DNA of 64,000 bases from Leeuwenhoekiella polynyae (GCF_004104075.1 NZ_QOVK01000006.1:62001-126000), one strand, 5' to 3'. Shown: positions 9,834 to 18,910, counted from the stretch's first letter. The notes: generated by a model not told the origin, from the sequence alone. Numbers and translations are program-made.

Positions 9834-12287
9834 ATGAAATCTATTTTTTTAGGTGTTGTAAGCGCTTTTTTAATCTGTACGAGCTGTGCTCGCCAATCTT
9901 ATGAAACATCTAATTCTGGCGTAAAAACACAAATCGATTCTACACATGTGCGTATTGAATTTGTTTCTCCTTCTATAGTACGCATTCAAAAATATCGTGA
10001 GGGACATCCTTTTGAAAAAAAGAGCCTTTCCGTTATTAAAGAGCCAGAAGAGGTTTCTTTTGAAGTCAACGATATGAAGAACGGCTTTGCTTTGACCACG
10101 GCAGAATTACGTGTGGAGCTAGATACGCTAACCCAGGCGATACGTTTTTTTAAACCGGACGGAAGTCTTTTACTAAGCGAAAGCACAACTTCGTTTAAAC
10201 CTTTTGTAGATAATGGGAACGAAACATTTACCGTTAAACAAGGCTGGACTTTAGAAGCCGATGAGCCCATTTATGGTCTGGGGATTTTGCAAAATGGCAA
10301 AATGTCTCAACGCAATCAGGAAGTAAAAATGGTTCAAAATAATACCTGGGATTTTTCGACCTTTTTTCAATCTCCAAAAGGTTACGGCGTTTTTTGGGAT
10401 AATTACTCACCCACCACGTTTAAAGATGATACTGCTGAAACTTCTTTTTCTTCTCAGGTAGGTGATGGCATCGATTATTATGTGTTGGCGGGCGACAATG
10501 CTGATGCCGTTATTGCAGAAATGCGTGATCTTACAGGCGAAGTTCCTATGGTTCCGCTTTGGACCTATGGTTTTTGGCAAAGCCGGGAGCGCTATAAAAG
10601 TCAGGAAGAGACCGTAGGCGTGGTGCAAAAGCATCGCGAACTGGGAGTGCCACTGGACGGAATTATTCAGGATTGGCAATATTGGGGTGATAATTACCAT
10701 TGGAATGCGATGGATTTTGGAAATCCGGCATTTCCGGATCCTCAAAAATTTGTTGACGATGTTCACGGACTTAATGCGCATCTTATCATTTCAATTTGGT
10801 CTTCTTTTGGTCCTGAAACGCCTCAGTTTAAAGAACTGAAAGAAAAGAATATGTTGATGGACTTCCAGACCTGGCCACAATCAGGCAAAGAAGATTGGCC
10901 ACCCGATATGAATTATCCCTCAGGTGTGCAGGTTTACGATCCGTATAATCCGGAGGCACGTGATATTTACTGGGAATATTTAAGCAAGAATTTATTCTCT
11001 CTGGGTATTGATGGCTGGTGGATGGATTCTACCGAGCCTGATCATTTAGAGATTAAAGATGAAGACTATAACAATGAGACTTATCTGGGCTCTTTCCGCA
11101 AGGTGCGTAATGCGTTTCCGCTGGAGACGGTAGGAGGTGTTTATGATCATCAGCGCGAGGAAACATCAAATAAGCGGGTTTTTATTCTTACGCGTTCGGG
11201 CTTTGCTGGGCAGCAGCGTTATGGAGCCAACGTTTGGTCTGGTGATTTAGGTTCGTCCTGGCAGTCCTTACGCAACCAGATTCCTGCCGGTCTCAATTTT
11301 ACGCTTACCGGAAATCCTAATTTTAATACCGATATCGGTGGGTTTTTCGCGGGAGCTTATAACAAGTCGTGGAATGACGGCACAGCTTCTGTAAATCCAT
11401 TGTTTCAGGAATTATACGTGCGTTGGATGCAATACGGGGCGTTTACGCCAATGATGCGTTCACACGGTACTGAGATGAAACGCGAGATTTATCATTTTGG
11501 CGAAAAAGGCGAAGCCATTTACGATGCCATTCAGAATGCAATCGAACTCCGTTACAGTTTACTTCCCTATATCTACACGACTTCCTGGGAGGTTACTCAC
11601 AATCAGGATAGTTTTATGCGCGCTCTGGTAATGGATTTCCCGCAGGACAAAAAAACCTGGGATCTTAAGGACGAGTATATGTTTGGTGATGCAATTCTTG
11701 TGGCACCGGTATTGGAAGCCCAGTACACGCCTGAGAAAATTATAAAAGTAGATGAAGAAACCGGCTGGAATAAAGGCAAGGAGCGAGGAGCCGAAGGATA
11801 CCCCATAGTTGATTTTAAGGAGACCAAATCGGCAACGGTGTATTTACCCGAGGGAAGCGCATGGTATGATTACTGGACAAATGAGAAGTTTGACGGTGGG
11901 CAGGAAATCACAAAAGAAACAACTATAAATACGATTCCGCTGTATGTAAAAGCCGGAAGCATTTTACCCATAGGCCCTGAAGTGCAGTATGCCGAAGAAA
12001 AGCCCTGGAACAATCTGGAAATTCGTGTTTATGAAGGAGCTGACGGAAGTTTTAGCTTGTATGAAGATGAATTTGATAACTATAATTATGAAAATGGCGC
12101 CTATTCTACCATTTCATTCACGTGGAATGATGCGAACCAAACCCTGGAGATAGCAGATCGTAACGGAAACTTTGACGGGATGCTTCAGGAGCGCAGATTT
12201 ACTATTATAAAGATCAGTAAAGACGGTTCAGTTTCTGAGCCTAAAACCGTTGATTATTCCGGAGCTGCTGTTGAGGTAGAGTTTTAG
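9834..12287 (+). CDS. GH31 alpha-xylosidase-type glycoside hydrolase, lipoprotein
   Basis: This 817-residue GH31 enzyme has a lipoprotein signal (TSC, Cys18). Order of parts: N-terminal beta domain with the AIRFFKPDGSLLL region, (beta/alpha)8 barrel from about residue 240, and C-terminal beta domains with a DUF5110-like segment. Catalytic landmarks are DGWWMDSTEPD with nucleophile Asp398, WSGD with acid/base Asp471, and DWQYWG near residue 280. The STEPD form and bacterial lipoprotein layout match alpha-xylosidases such as xyloglucan-specific XylS relatives, though alpha-glucosidase cannot be excluded. It starts 119 bp after the FG-GAP gene and ends the cluster at a strong terminator. With GH3 and the esterase it forms a set suited to xyloglucan oligosaccharides. 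Confidence 0.92.
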   Translation: MKSIFLGVVSAFLICTSCARQSYETSNSGVKTQIDSTHVRIEFVSPSIVRIQKYREGHPFEKKSLSVIKEPEEVSFEVNDMKNGFALTTAELRVELDTLTQAIRFFKPDGSLLLSESTTSFKPFVDNGNETFTVKQGWTLEADEPIYGLGILQNGKMSQRNQEVKMVQNNTWDFSTFFQSPKGYGVFWDNYSPTTFKDDTAETSFSSQVGDGIDYYVLAGDNADAVIAEMRDLTGEVPMVPLWTYGFWQSRERYKSQEETVGVVQKHRELGVPLDGIIQDWQYWGDNYHWNAMDFGNPAFPDPQKFVDDVHGLNAHLIISIWSSFGPETPQFKELKEKNMLMDFQTWPQSGKEDWPPDMNYPSGVQVYDPYNPEARDIYWEYLSKNLFSLGIDGWWMDSTEPDHLEIKDEDYNNETYLGSFRKVRNAFPLETVGGVYDHQREETSNKRVFILTRSGFAGQQRYGANVWSGDLGSSWQSLRNQIPAGLNFTLTGNPNFNTDIGGFFAGAYNKSWNDGTASVNPLFQELYVRWMQYGAFTPMMRSHGTEMKREIYHFGEKGEAIYDAIQNAIELRYSLLPYIYTTSWEVTHNQDSFMRALVMDFPQDKKTWDLKDEYMFGDAILVAPVLEAQYTPEKIIKVDEETGWNKGKERGAEGYPIVDFKETKSATVYLPEGSAWYDYWTNEKFDGGQEITKETTINTIPLYVKAGSILPIGPEVQYAEEKPWNNLEIRVYEGADGSFSLYEDEFDNYNYENGAYSTISFTWNDANQTLEIADRNGNFDGMLQERRFTIIKISKDGSVSEPKTVDYSGAAVEVEF

Positions 12288-12309
12288 ATACAGTCATTAA
12301 TCTAAAACT

Positions 12310-12346
12310 AAAAAGCCCTTTGAAAATTTTTCAAAGGGCTTTTTTA
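12310..12346 (+). terminator. Rho-independent terminator of the glycosidase operon
   Basis: A perfect inverted repeat (AGCCCTTTGAAAA / TTTTCAAAGGGCT) is preceded by A and followed by a T run, 25 bp after the GH31 stop codon. Confidence 0.92.
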
Positions 12347-12396
12347 ATTCTGTTAAGCGAGCAGATACTCAGTCTAAAGAAACACTTATTTTACGT

Positions 12397-12522
12397 TTAT
12401 TTTAAAAAATCTAAGGTATCACTTTCTAGAAAGTACTCATCATTTTTTACATACCACAAGAACAGGCGGTTGGCGTTCCCTAATTTTTTCAAACAGTTTG
12501 CCACTACAAGCTCACGGTATTG
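12397..12522 (-). pseudogene. Unidentified coding remnant (about 41 codons)
   Basis: The minus strand between the two terminators keeps an open frame ending at the TAA at 12397-12399. It runs back to an in-frame stop at 12523-12525 and reads NCLKKLGNANRLFLWYVKND then EYFLESDTLDFLK. The composition looks like real coding sequence rather than intergenic AT-rich DNA. There is no ATG, only a GTG at 12502-12504. I do not recognise the parent protein. It may be the 3' end of a deleted gene, or chance. The rest of 12350-12600 holds only a short AAT repeat (12586-12600). Confidence 0.3.
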
Positions 12523-12603
12523 CTAGTTTAAAAGATGTAAAGTCTGTTCTGAATAATTTGTGATTTGACTAAAAGCAGCTAGTCAATAATAATAATAATA
12601 GAA

Positions 12604-12643
12604 AGAAACAGGCTGTCTAAAATATTTTAGGTTACCTGTTTCT
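12604..12643 (-). terminator. Probable terminator of pckA
   Basis: The outer arms AGAAACAGG / CCTGTTTCT and inner arms CTAAAAT / ATTTTAG are separated by a 4-bp internal bulge. On the minus strand a T-rich tract follows. It lies 33 bp beyond the pckA stop codon. Confidence 0.6.
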
Positions 12644-12675
12644 AAAAATTATCAAGGGATGAAAGAAAATTCAGG

Positions 12676-14295
12676 TCAAAAATCAAAACGCTGAGGACCT
12701 CCTCTTCGAATATCTTCATTAGCGTAGGATTCAAATTTTTCAAAGTTTTTACGGAACGCATTTGACAGTTTAAATGCGGCCTTATAATATGCTGAATCAT
12801 CATCCCAGGTTTTACGGGGACTCAATACCGAATCAGGGACACTTGGACAGGTTCTCGGTTGAGCAACTCCAAAAACCGAATGAATGTGATAGTTTTCATA
12901 TTTATATTCATGATCAATGCTTCCATCAAGAATAGCATTGATCATGGCTCTTGTATATTTTAGTTTTATACGGGTACCTACACCGTAAGCACCACCGGTC
13001 CATCCGGTATTGATCAACCATACCTGGGCACCACTGCGCTTGATTTTCTCATTTAACATTTCGGCATACTTTGTGGGGTGTAAAGGCATAAAAGGGGCTC
13101 CAAAACAAGCTGAGAATGAGGGTAGGGGTTCTACAATACCTGCTTCAGTACCGCCAAGTTTTGATGTGTATCCTGAAATAAAATGATAAGCAGCTTGACT
13201 TGCTGTCAATTTTGAAACCGGAGGTAATACGCCAAAGGCATCTGCAGTCAGGAAAAAGATATTTTTGGGGGTGCTTGCTACAGAGGGGATCTGTATATTG
13301 TCAATATGGTTAATGGGATAACTTACCCGGGTATTTTGAGTAATCGAGGCATCTTCAAAATCGACTACTCCATTTTCATCCATAATTACATTTTCTAAAA
13401 TAGCACCTTTCTTAATCGCCCCATAAATCTCAGGTTCCTGCTCTTCAGAAAGATTGATCACTTTAGCATAGCAACCGCCTTCAAAATTAAAAACACTATT
13501 TTCTGAAGTCCACCCGTGCTCATCATCACCTATTAATTTACGATTTGAGTCAGTAGAAAGCGTTGTTTTACCGGTGCCAGAAAGACCAAAAAAGATTGCG
13601 GTATCGCCATCTTTACCCACATTAGCAGAACAATGCATAGGCAATGCATCCCTATAAACGGGTAAAATAAAATTTAATGCCGAAAAAATACCTTTTTTGA
13701 TTTCGCCCGTATATCCGGTTCCTCCTATTAATGCAATTTTCTTTGTGAAATTTAATATCGCAAAATTGTGTTGTCTGGTGCCATCTACTACCGGATCAGC
13801 CATAAAACCCGGAGCATTGATAACCGTCCACTCCGGGTCAAAATCTTCTAGCTCATCTTCAGTAGGTCTTAAAAACATATTATAGGCAAACATGTTAGAC
13901 CAAGGGTATTCATTGACTACCCTTATGTTCAACCGATACTCTTTTTCTGCACATGCATAGGCATCACGAACATAAAGCTCCTTATCATTCAGGTACTCAA
14001 TTACCTTATCATAAAGCGCATCAAAAGCATCACTTTCAAAAGGAATATTGATGTTACCCCACCATACTCTATTTGCAGTAATATCGTCTTTTACGATAAA
14101 ACGATCCATAGGCGATCTACCGGTGAACTCTCCGGTATTTACGGCAAGAGCTCCCAGGGAGGATTCTTTGCCCATACCCTTGTCAAGGGTGATTTCTTGC
14201 AATTGCTCAGGACTTAACTGATACTGTATATTTTGGTGTGTAATTCCGTATTCTACTAAAGATAATGATTTGTTTGATTTGACATGATCTGTCAT
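12676..14295 (-). CDS. pckA: Phosphoenolpyruvate carboxykinase (ATP)
   Basis: This 539-residue cytoplasmic enzyme converts oxaloacetate and ATP to phosphoenolpyruvate, CO2 and ADP, the entry step of gluconeogenesis. Visible motifs are the kinase-1a P-loop GLSGTGKTTLS (residues 237-247), the metal-binding IGDDEHGW just after it, NFEGGCYAK, and TGRSPMDRF near the N-terminus. The P-loop identifies the ATP-dependent family. Length is normal. It stands alone, with a terminator behind it and a LacI-like palindrome about 40 bp upstream. Its position beside a C4-acid operon (14578-18910) fits use of dicarboxylates for sugar synthesis. The regulatory link is inference. Confidence 0.97.
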   Translation of the reverse strand: MTDHVKSNKSLSLVEYGITHQNIQYQLSPEQLQEITLDKGMGKESSLGALAVNTGEFTGRSPMDRFIVKDDITANRVWWGNINIPFESDAFDALYDKVIEYLNDKELYVRDAYACAEKEYRLNIRVVNEYPWSNMFAYNMFLRPTEDELEDFDPEWTVINAPGFMADPVVDGTRQHNFAILNFTKKIALIGGTGYTGEIKKGIFSALNFILPVYRDALPMHCSANVGKDGDTAIFFGLSGTGKTTLSTDSNRKLIGDDEHGWTSENSVFNFEGGCYAKVINLSEEQEPEIYGAIKKGAILENVIMDENGVVDFEDASITQNTRVSYPINHIDNIQIPSVASTPKNIFFLTADAFGVLPPVSKLTASQAAYHFISGYTSKLGGTEAGIVEPLPSFSACFGAPFMPLHPTKYAEMLNEKIKRSGAQVWLINTGWTGGAYGVGTRIKLKYTRAMINAILDGSIDHEYKYENYHIHSVFGVAQPRTCPSVPDSVLSPRKTWDDDSAYYKAAFKLSNAFRKNFEKFESYANEDIRRGGPQRFDF

Positions 14296-14331
14296 AAGAA
14301 GTGTTTTTAGTTATTTAGGTAAAGTTGATAA

Positions 14332-14346
14332 GCGAAAACGTTTGCT
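14332..14346. promoter_or_regulatory. LacI/CcpA-like palindrome upstream of pckA
   Basis: GCGAAAACGTTTGCT contains the perfect 8-bp palindrome AAACGTTT (14336-14343) with a central CpG, the typical core of LacI-family operators. It sits about 40 bp upstream of the pckA start. It differs from the boxes at 1784 and 2101, so a different LacI-type regulator would be expected. The remainder of 14296-14577 shows no gene. Confidence 0.4.
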
Positions 14347-14577
14347 AAACCCAATATTCTTTTTTTGATCTCTTTATTATAAGATGCAGTTTTTGGTAAA
14401 TACCCCTATTCATTTTGGAATAAATCTCTAAGTAAGGCTTTTGGAAACTTATCCTGCCAGACTGATTTTGACTATCTCTACATACCAAATAAATAGTATC
14501 AATTCATTTCTATTACAGCACAAAATTCGGCTCATGTAAAGGAGTTTTTATGCAAAGAATCTATTCATCAACCAGTA

Positions 14578-15636
14578 TTATTTAGTTTTTATATTTTGAA
14601 TTAACGCATCTGTTACCTGTACAGTTGAAGCATTTCCGCCTAAATCTGGCGTTAAAACCTTACCCTTAGCAGTTAGTTTCTCTATCGCATCTTCTATTAA
14701 TGCAGCAGCTTCATGTTCGCCAAAATGCGACAACATCATCGCCGCAGTCCAAACAGAAGCGATAGGATTTGCAACATTCTTACCGGCAATATCTGGTGCG
14801 CTGCCGTGTACGGGTTCAAACATGCTCGGAAACTCTTTCTCCGGGTTTAAATTGGCCCCAGGGGCAATTCCCATACCACCTATCACAGCCGGCCCTAAAT
14901 CTGAAAGGATATCACCAAAAAGATTGCTTGCTACCACGACATCAAATTCGTGAGGTCTTGTTACAAAATGCGCGGTCAGTATATCTATGTGAAACTGAGA
15001 TTGTATTACGCCTGGATACAATTCACCAATAGCCTTGAATCGCTCGTCCCAATAGGGCATGGTGTGAATGATGCCATTAGATTTGGTAGCACTCGTCAAC
15101 TTCTTATTTCTTTTGTTTGCTAATTCGTAAGCATACTTCATTACCCGGTCAACCCCTCGCTTTGTAAATATGCTCTCCTGCACGACTAACTCGTGTTCAG
15201 TACCTTCATTCAACCTTCCTCCAATTGAAGAATATTCTCCCTCGTTATTTTCCCGAACAATGTAGAAATATATGTTTCCGGGATTCTTCAAGGGTGAGTC
15301 AACTCCCTTAAGCAGTTTTACAGGTCTGAGATTTACATATTGCTGAAACGTTCTTCGAATAGGAACAAGTAAGCCCCAAAGGGAAACATGATCAGGAACT
15401 CCAGGATAACCAACAGCCCCCAAAAAGATACCGTCGCTATCTCTCAGTTTTTTTAGACCGTCATCATCCATCATTTTTCCGTGGTTTTTATAGTATTCAC
15501 ACGAATAGTCATAGTGTTTATACGAAATTTCAAAACCACACTGAGCCGCTACGGTATTGAGAAGCCGTATCGATTCAGGAACAACCTCATTTCCTATTCC
15601 ATCTCCCGGTATTACTGCTACTTCATACTTTTTCAT
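14578..15636 (-). CDS. D-malate / tartrate dehydrogenase-type beta-decarboxylating dehydrogenase
   Basis: This 352-residue protein belongs to the isocitrate/isopropylmalate dehydrogenase superfamily: GDGIG at residues 11-15, a substrate-binding segment with RRTFQQYVNLRP, RENNEGEYS, a catalytic lysine in TSATKSNGI, and metal-binding aspartates in NLFGDILSDLGP. The LLVPIRRTFQQYVNLRPVKL and REN-EGEYS patterns match the DmlA/TtuC group (D-malate or tartrate to pyruvate or a related product, with NAD+) better than LeuB. It starts 1 bp after the alpha/beta hydrolase gene and is last in the operon. Its likely job is to oxidise and decarboxylate the hydroxy-acid made by that hydrolase or imported by the DASS carrier. 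Exact substrate is unknown. Confidence 0.88.
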   Translation of the reverse strand: MKKYEVAVIPGDGIGNEVVPESIRLLNTVAAQCGFEISYKHYDYSCEYYKNHGKMMDDDGLKKLRDSDGIFLGAVGYPGVPDHVSLWGLLVPIRRTFQQYVNLRPVKLLKGVDSPLKNPGNIYFYIVRENNEGEYSSIGGRLNEGTEHELVVQESIFTKRGVDRVMKYAYELANKRNKKLTSATKSNGIIHTMPYWDERFKAIGELYPGVIQSQFHIDILTAHFVTRPHEFDVVVASNLFGDILSDLGPAVIGGMGIAPGANLNPEKEFPSMFEPVHGSAPDIAGKNVANPIASVWTAAMMLSHFGEHEAAALIEDAIEKLTAKGKVLTPDLGGNASTVQVTDALIQNIKTK

Positions 15637-15637
15637 G

Positions 15638-16531
15638 CTAATTTTTCGGTTTTAAAGGTTTAAAAAAATCAATCAAAGCTTTCGTTGTTTCAGTGGGGGC
15701 TTCTTCCGGCAAATAATGTCCGCAGGGCAACCCAAATCCAACTACATCATCCGACCATTTTTTCCATTCTTCAATAACATTATATTTTCGGCCAACGAAA
15801 GCTTTTTCGCCCCAAATACAGAGAACAGGACATGCTAATTTTTTGCCAGCATTGATGTCTAATTGATCTAACTCAAGGTCTATTGTTGCAGAAGCTCGAT
15901 AATCTTCACAACTAGAATGTATGGTTTCAGGAGTAAAACAGCGTAAATATTCTTGTCTTGCTTCTTTTGTTATGGCATTTTTATCCCTGCCCCATTGACC
16001 GAATTTTTTGTTCAAGAAGTACTCAGGGTCTTCTCCTATCATTTTTTCCGGAATGTCATTTGGTTGAATAAAAAAAAACCAATGGTAGTATGCAGTTGCA
16101 AATTCCATATCGGCTGTTTTGTACATCGTATAGGTCGGTGCAATGTCCAAAACCGCCAATTTCAATATGATTTTAGGATAATCTAACGCCATACGGTGGC
16201 CAACTCTACCGCCACGGTCATGACCGGCCAAATAGAATTGGTCAAACCCAAGAGATTGCATCAATAAAATTTGATCCATACCCATTTCACGTTTTGAATA
16301 GGGGAAATGTTCAGTATCGGTCGGTGGATTACCACTATCCCCGTAACCTCTTAAATCTGATGCGACAACCGTAAAGCATTTTGCGAGTTGGTCCGCTATT
16401 TTATGCCAGATATAATTCGTCTGCGGATAGCCATGTAATAAAAGTAGGGGAGGACCGCTACCTCCAATAACATAGTTTATTTTAACGCCGTTAACCTGTT
16501 TGATATGATTTTTAAATGCTTTGAAAATCAT
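15638..16531 (-). CDS. Alpha/beta hydrolase of the fluoroacetate dehalogenase type
   Basis: This 297-residue protein has the haloalkanoate/epoxide-hydrolase-type fold with an aspartate nucleophile. Nucleophile elbow AGHDRGGR gives Asp105 with Arg106 and Arg109; third-acid candidate is Asp129; the base is His272 (GHYLPEEAP). His150-Trp151 and Tyr211 (EDYRASATID) occupy the places that in characterised fluoroacetate dehalogenase (RPA1163; from memory Asp110, Arg111, Arg114, Asp134, His155-Trp156, Tyr219, His280) bind substrate carboxylate and halide. Spacings agree within 0-3 residues. It overlaps the DASS gene by 4 bp and is followed 1 bp later by the malate/tartrate-type dehydrogenase. No signal peptide, so cytoplasmic. 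An epoxy-acid hydrolase is the main alternative. Confidence 0.85.
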   Translation of the reverse strand: MIFKAFKNHIKQVNGVKINYVIGGSGPPLLLLHGYPQTNYIWHKIADQLAKCFTVVASDLRGYGDSGNPPTDTEHFPYSKREMGMDQILLMQSLGFDQFYLAGHDRGGRVGHRMALDYPKIILKLAVLDIAPTYTMYKTADMEFATAYYHWFFFIQPNDIPEKMIGEDPEYFLNKKFGQWGRDKNAITKEARQEYLRCFTPETIHSSCEDYRASATIDLELDQLDINAGKKLACPVLCIWGEKAFVGRKYNVIEEWKKWSDDVVGFGLPCGHYLPEEAPTETTKALIDFFKPLKPKN

Positions 16532-18003
16532 AATTTTTGTTTCAAATGCTTAGGAAAACTATCTATTGCGATGTCCCATAATTCCGGAAGCAGAAAATAG
16601 ACAAATAGTGTGAGTAGAACTATAGAAATTATGTTCATTAAAAAACCTTTATTCACCATATCCGGTATTCGAAGATAACCCGATCCGAATACTACCGCAT
16701 TAGGCGGTGTGGCAACGGGCAACATAAATGCACAGGAAGCTGCAACAGCTGCACCTACCATTAGAACAAAAGGATGTACATCTATATTTAAAGCCATAGG
16801 TGCCAAAACGGGTAACAACATTGCCGTAGTGGCCAGGTTTGAAGTAATCTCGGTCAAAAAATTAACAGCCGCTATTAAGATGAGCAACAGCAAAAATAGA
16901 TGAAGCCCGGATAAACTGCCCATTTGAGAGCCTATCCATATAGCTAAACCACTGGTTTCAAAACCTTGTGCGAGAGCCATTCCACCTCCAAAAAGTAATA
17001 TGATTCCCCAAGGCATTTTTACAGCTTCATCCCAGTTAATCAAAGTTCGCGTCCTTTTCTTATTGGGTATAAGAAATAATAATATGGAAAAAAACACCGC
17101 TATTATTGTATCATCAAGAGCAGGAAAAATTGCTTGTAACAGATAAGATCGTGTAATCCAGCAAAAAGCAGTCAGTCCAAAAACCATGGCGACCATCTTT
17201 TCTTCGTAACTGATCTTTCCTAAATTATTTAATAAGCGTTTAATTTCTGTTTTGCCTCCAGGAAACTTCTTTTGCTTAAATGTAAATGCATATCGGGTAA
17301 GATAGACCCAACAAATAAATAGTAATATTAGGGAAATAGGCAAACCAAACATAAACCATTGCATAAACGTAATTTCATACCCGTAGGTATCTGAGATTAC
17401 TCCAGCCAGCACCAAATTGGGAGGAGTACCTATGAGTGTCGCAACACCACCAATTGATGCACTGTAAGCGATGGCGAGCATAAGAGCCTTGCCAAAGGTC
17501 TGGTTCTCATCTTCAACAGTATCGGGGTTATCCTGCAATTGCTTTATGATAGCAACCCCTATAGGCAACATCATAACCGATGTGGCTGTGTTTGAAATCC
17601 ACATAGACAAAAATGCGGTTGCACACATAAACCCTAGAATGATCATACGAACGTTAGAACCTATGATGTTAATGATGTTCAGTGCAATGCGCTTATGGAG
17701 GTCCCATTTTTCAATAGCGATGGCAATTATAAAACCACCCATATACAGGAATATATATTTGTGCCCAAAAGAAGCTGCTGTGGTTTCCAAATCCAAACCG
17801 CCAGACAGCGGAAACAGGACAAGAGGTAACAAAGCTGTTATTGAAATAGGTAAGGCCTCGGTTATCCACCAAATGGCGACCCATGCAGTACCTGCCAAAA
17901 TTGCGACACCCTCCTTAGAGAGCCCTTCAGGATGGATGAATAAGTAAATTAGAAAAAAGGTGAGTGGACCAAGAATAAGGCCAATTATTTTCTTTGTATT
18001 CAT
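16528..18003 (-). CDS. DASS (SLC13) family sodium/dicarboxylate symporter
   Basis: This 491-residue inner-membrane carrier has about 11-12 hydrophobic segments. The two diagnostic motifs of the divalent anion:sodium symporter family are present: SNTATSVMMLP (SNT at 137-139) and EITSNLATT (388-390), each preceding a membrane helix, with a conserved PP in GTPPN and a matching TPPNA in the second half. Members carry succinate, malate, fumarate or tartrate with sodium. The start lies 1 bp from the end of the AEC permease gene and the end overlaps the dehalogenase-like gene by 4 bp (ATGA). That makes a translationally coupled operon. Confidence 0.93.
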   Translation of the reverse strand: MNTKKIIGLILGPLTFFLIYLFIHPEGLSKEGVAILAGTAWVAIWWITEALPISITALLPLVLFPLSGGLDLETTAASFGHKYIFLYMGGFIIAIAIEKWDLHKRIALNIINIIGSNVRMIILGFMCATAFLSMWISNTATSVMMLPIGVAIIKQLQDNPDTVEDENQTFGKALMLAIAYSASIGGVATLIGTPPNLVLAGVISDTYGYEITFMQWFMFGLPISLILLFICWVYLTRYAFTFKQKKFPGGKTEIKRLLNNLGKISYEEKMVAMVFGLTAFCWITRSYLLQAIFPALDDTIIAVFFSILLFLIPNKKRTRTLINWDEAVKMPWGIILLFGGGMALAQGFETSGLAIWIGSQMGSLSGLHLFLLLLILIAAVNFLTEITSNLATTAMLLPVLAPMALNIDVHPFVLMVGAAVAASCAFMLPVATPPNAVVFGSGYLRIPDMVNKGFLMNIISIVLLTLFVYFLLPELWDIAIDSFPKHLKQKL

Positions 18004-18004
18004 A

Positions 18005-18910
18005 TCAATAGATTATAAAATAAATTAGAATTACGGTCAAAATAGATACAGGTATACCCAGTCCCGGCATTAAAAAAGATAAATCTGGTTTTAGACCAAG
18101 TTCTGCAGCTACAATTGCAATGGTATTCATAGGTCCAAGACCAGCACCAAGTACACATACCTTTGCAACTAGCGTATTATGTTCTCCCAAAAAAAAGAAA
18201 AGTAAAAATACTAGAAGTGGAGCTATTATAAGTTTATAAGATTGTCCCAAGAGAAAATAGTTTTTATTCCGTTTTACAGATTTCATACTTACGTTAAGCC
18301 CAATGGTAAACAAAGCCAAAAATGAAAAGGGTTTTGCTAGTATGGCAAGTGTTTCATTCATAAAATCAGGAAATTTTGTATTGGTAAATAACAGTATAAA
18401 TGCCAGCACCATTGCTAAAAAGGGTGGAAATATAACAATATCTTTTATGAGCTTCACAGCACTTGTTTGTTTTTGGGCGTACCAAAAACCGGTAAAAACC
18501 CCTATGGTATTGCAAACCACAAAAGTACCTGCGAGGGAAAGAATAATACCTAATGCAAGACCTTTTGGACCTAAAAACATCTCAAAAATGGGAAAACCTG
18601 CAAATGAAATGCTTCCGATTCCCGAGGTCATTATGAGTACAGCTCTTGCTTTTCTTTCAATTGGTCTAATCAAATTAACCAGTTCAAAAAAAAGAAAGGA
18701 AAAACCATAAATGATCCACGGTGATACTATTAACCAGATGTGTTTTTCAGAAAATTCAATCTCCGGGAGATAGCGTAAGGTTAGTATAGGTATAAAAAAA
18801 TGAATAAGCAGTTTGTTGAGTTTGCCACCTAAGCCTTTGGGCGTTACGCTGTATTTTTTACAGAGTATGCCTATTAGTAAAAAAGCAAAAAGGACTATTG
18901 TTTTTTCCAT
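18005..18910 (-). CDS. AEC (auxin efflux carrier) family permease
   Basis: This predicted inner-membrane transporter has about ten hydrophobic helices, with the family-typical N-terminus MEKTIVLFAFLLIGILCKK and a late GLGPMNTIAIVAAELG segment. I chose the ATG at 18908-18910 (301 residues). The frame extends to 18955, but the 15 extra residues come from a stable hairpin (18921-18944) and are not signal-like. Bacterial AEC members include malonate and malate permeases, which suits an organic-acid operon. It follows the TonB receptor after the hairpin and is tightly joined to the DASS gene. Why the operon carries two carriers is unclear: import and product export, or mono- and dicarboxylate specificity, are options. 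Confidence 0.85.
   Translation of the reverse strand: MEKTIVLFAFLLIGILCKKYSVTPKGLGGKLNKLLIHFFIPILTLRYLPEIEFSEKHIWLIVSPWIIYGFSFLFFELVNLIRPIERKARAVLIMTSGIGSISFAGFPIFEMFLGPKGLALGIILSLAGTFVVCNTIGVFTGFWYAQKQTSAVKLIKDIVIFPPFLAMVLAFILLFTNTKFPDFMNETLAILAKPFSFLALFTIGLNVSMKSVKRNKNYFLLGQSYKLIIAPLLVFLLFFFLGEHNTLVAKVCVLGAGLGPMNTIAIVAAELGLKPDLSFLMPGLGIPVSILTVILIYFIIY

Noticed and set aside
12320-12526. Plus-strand ORF of 68 codons
   Set aside because: It begins inside the GH31 terminator hairpin and has no coding character; the opposite strand looks more protein-like.
12586-12600. AAT trinucleotide repeat
   Set aside because: Only five units; common in AT-rich intergenic DNA and not informative alone.
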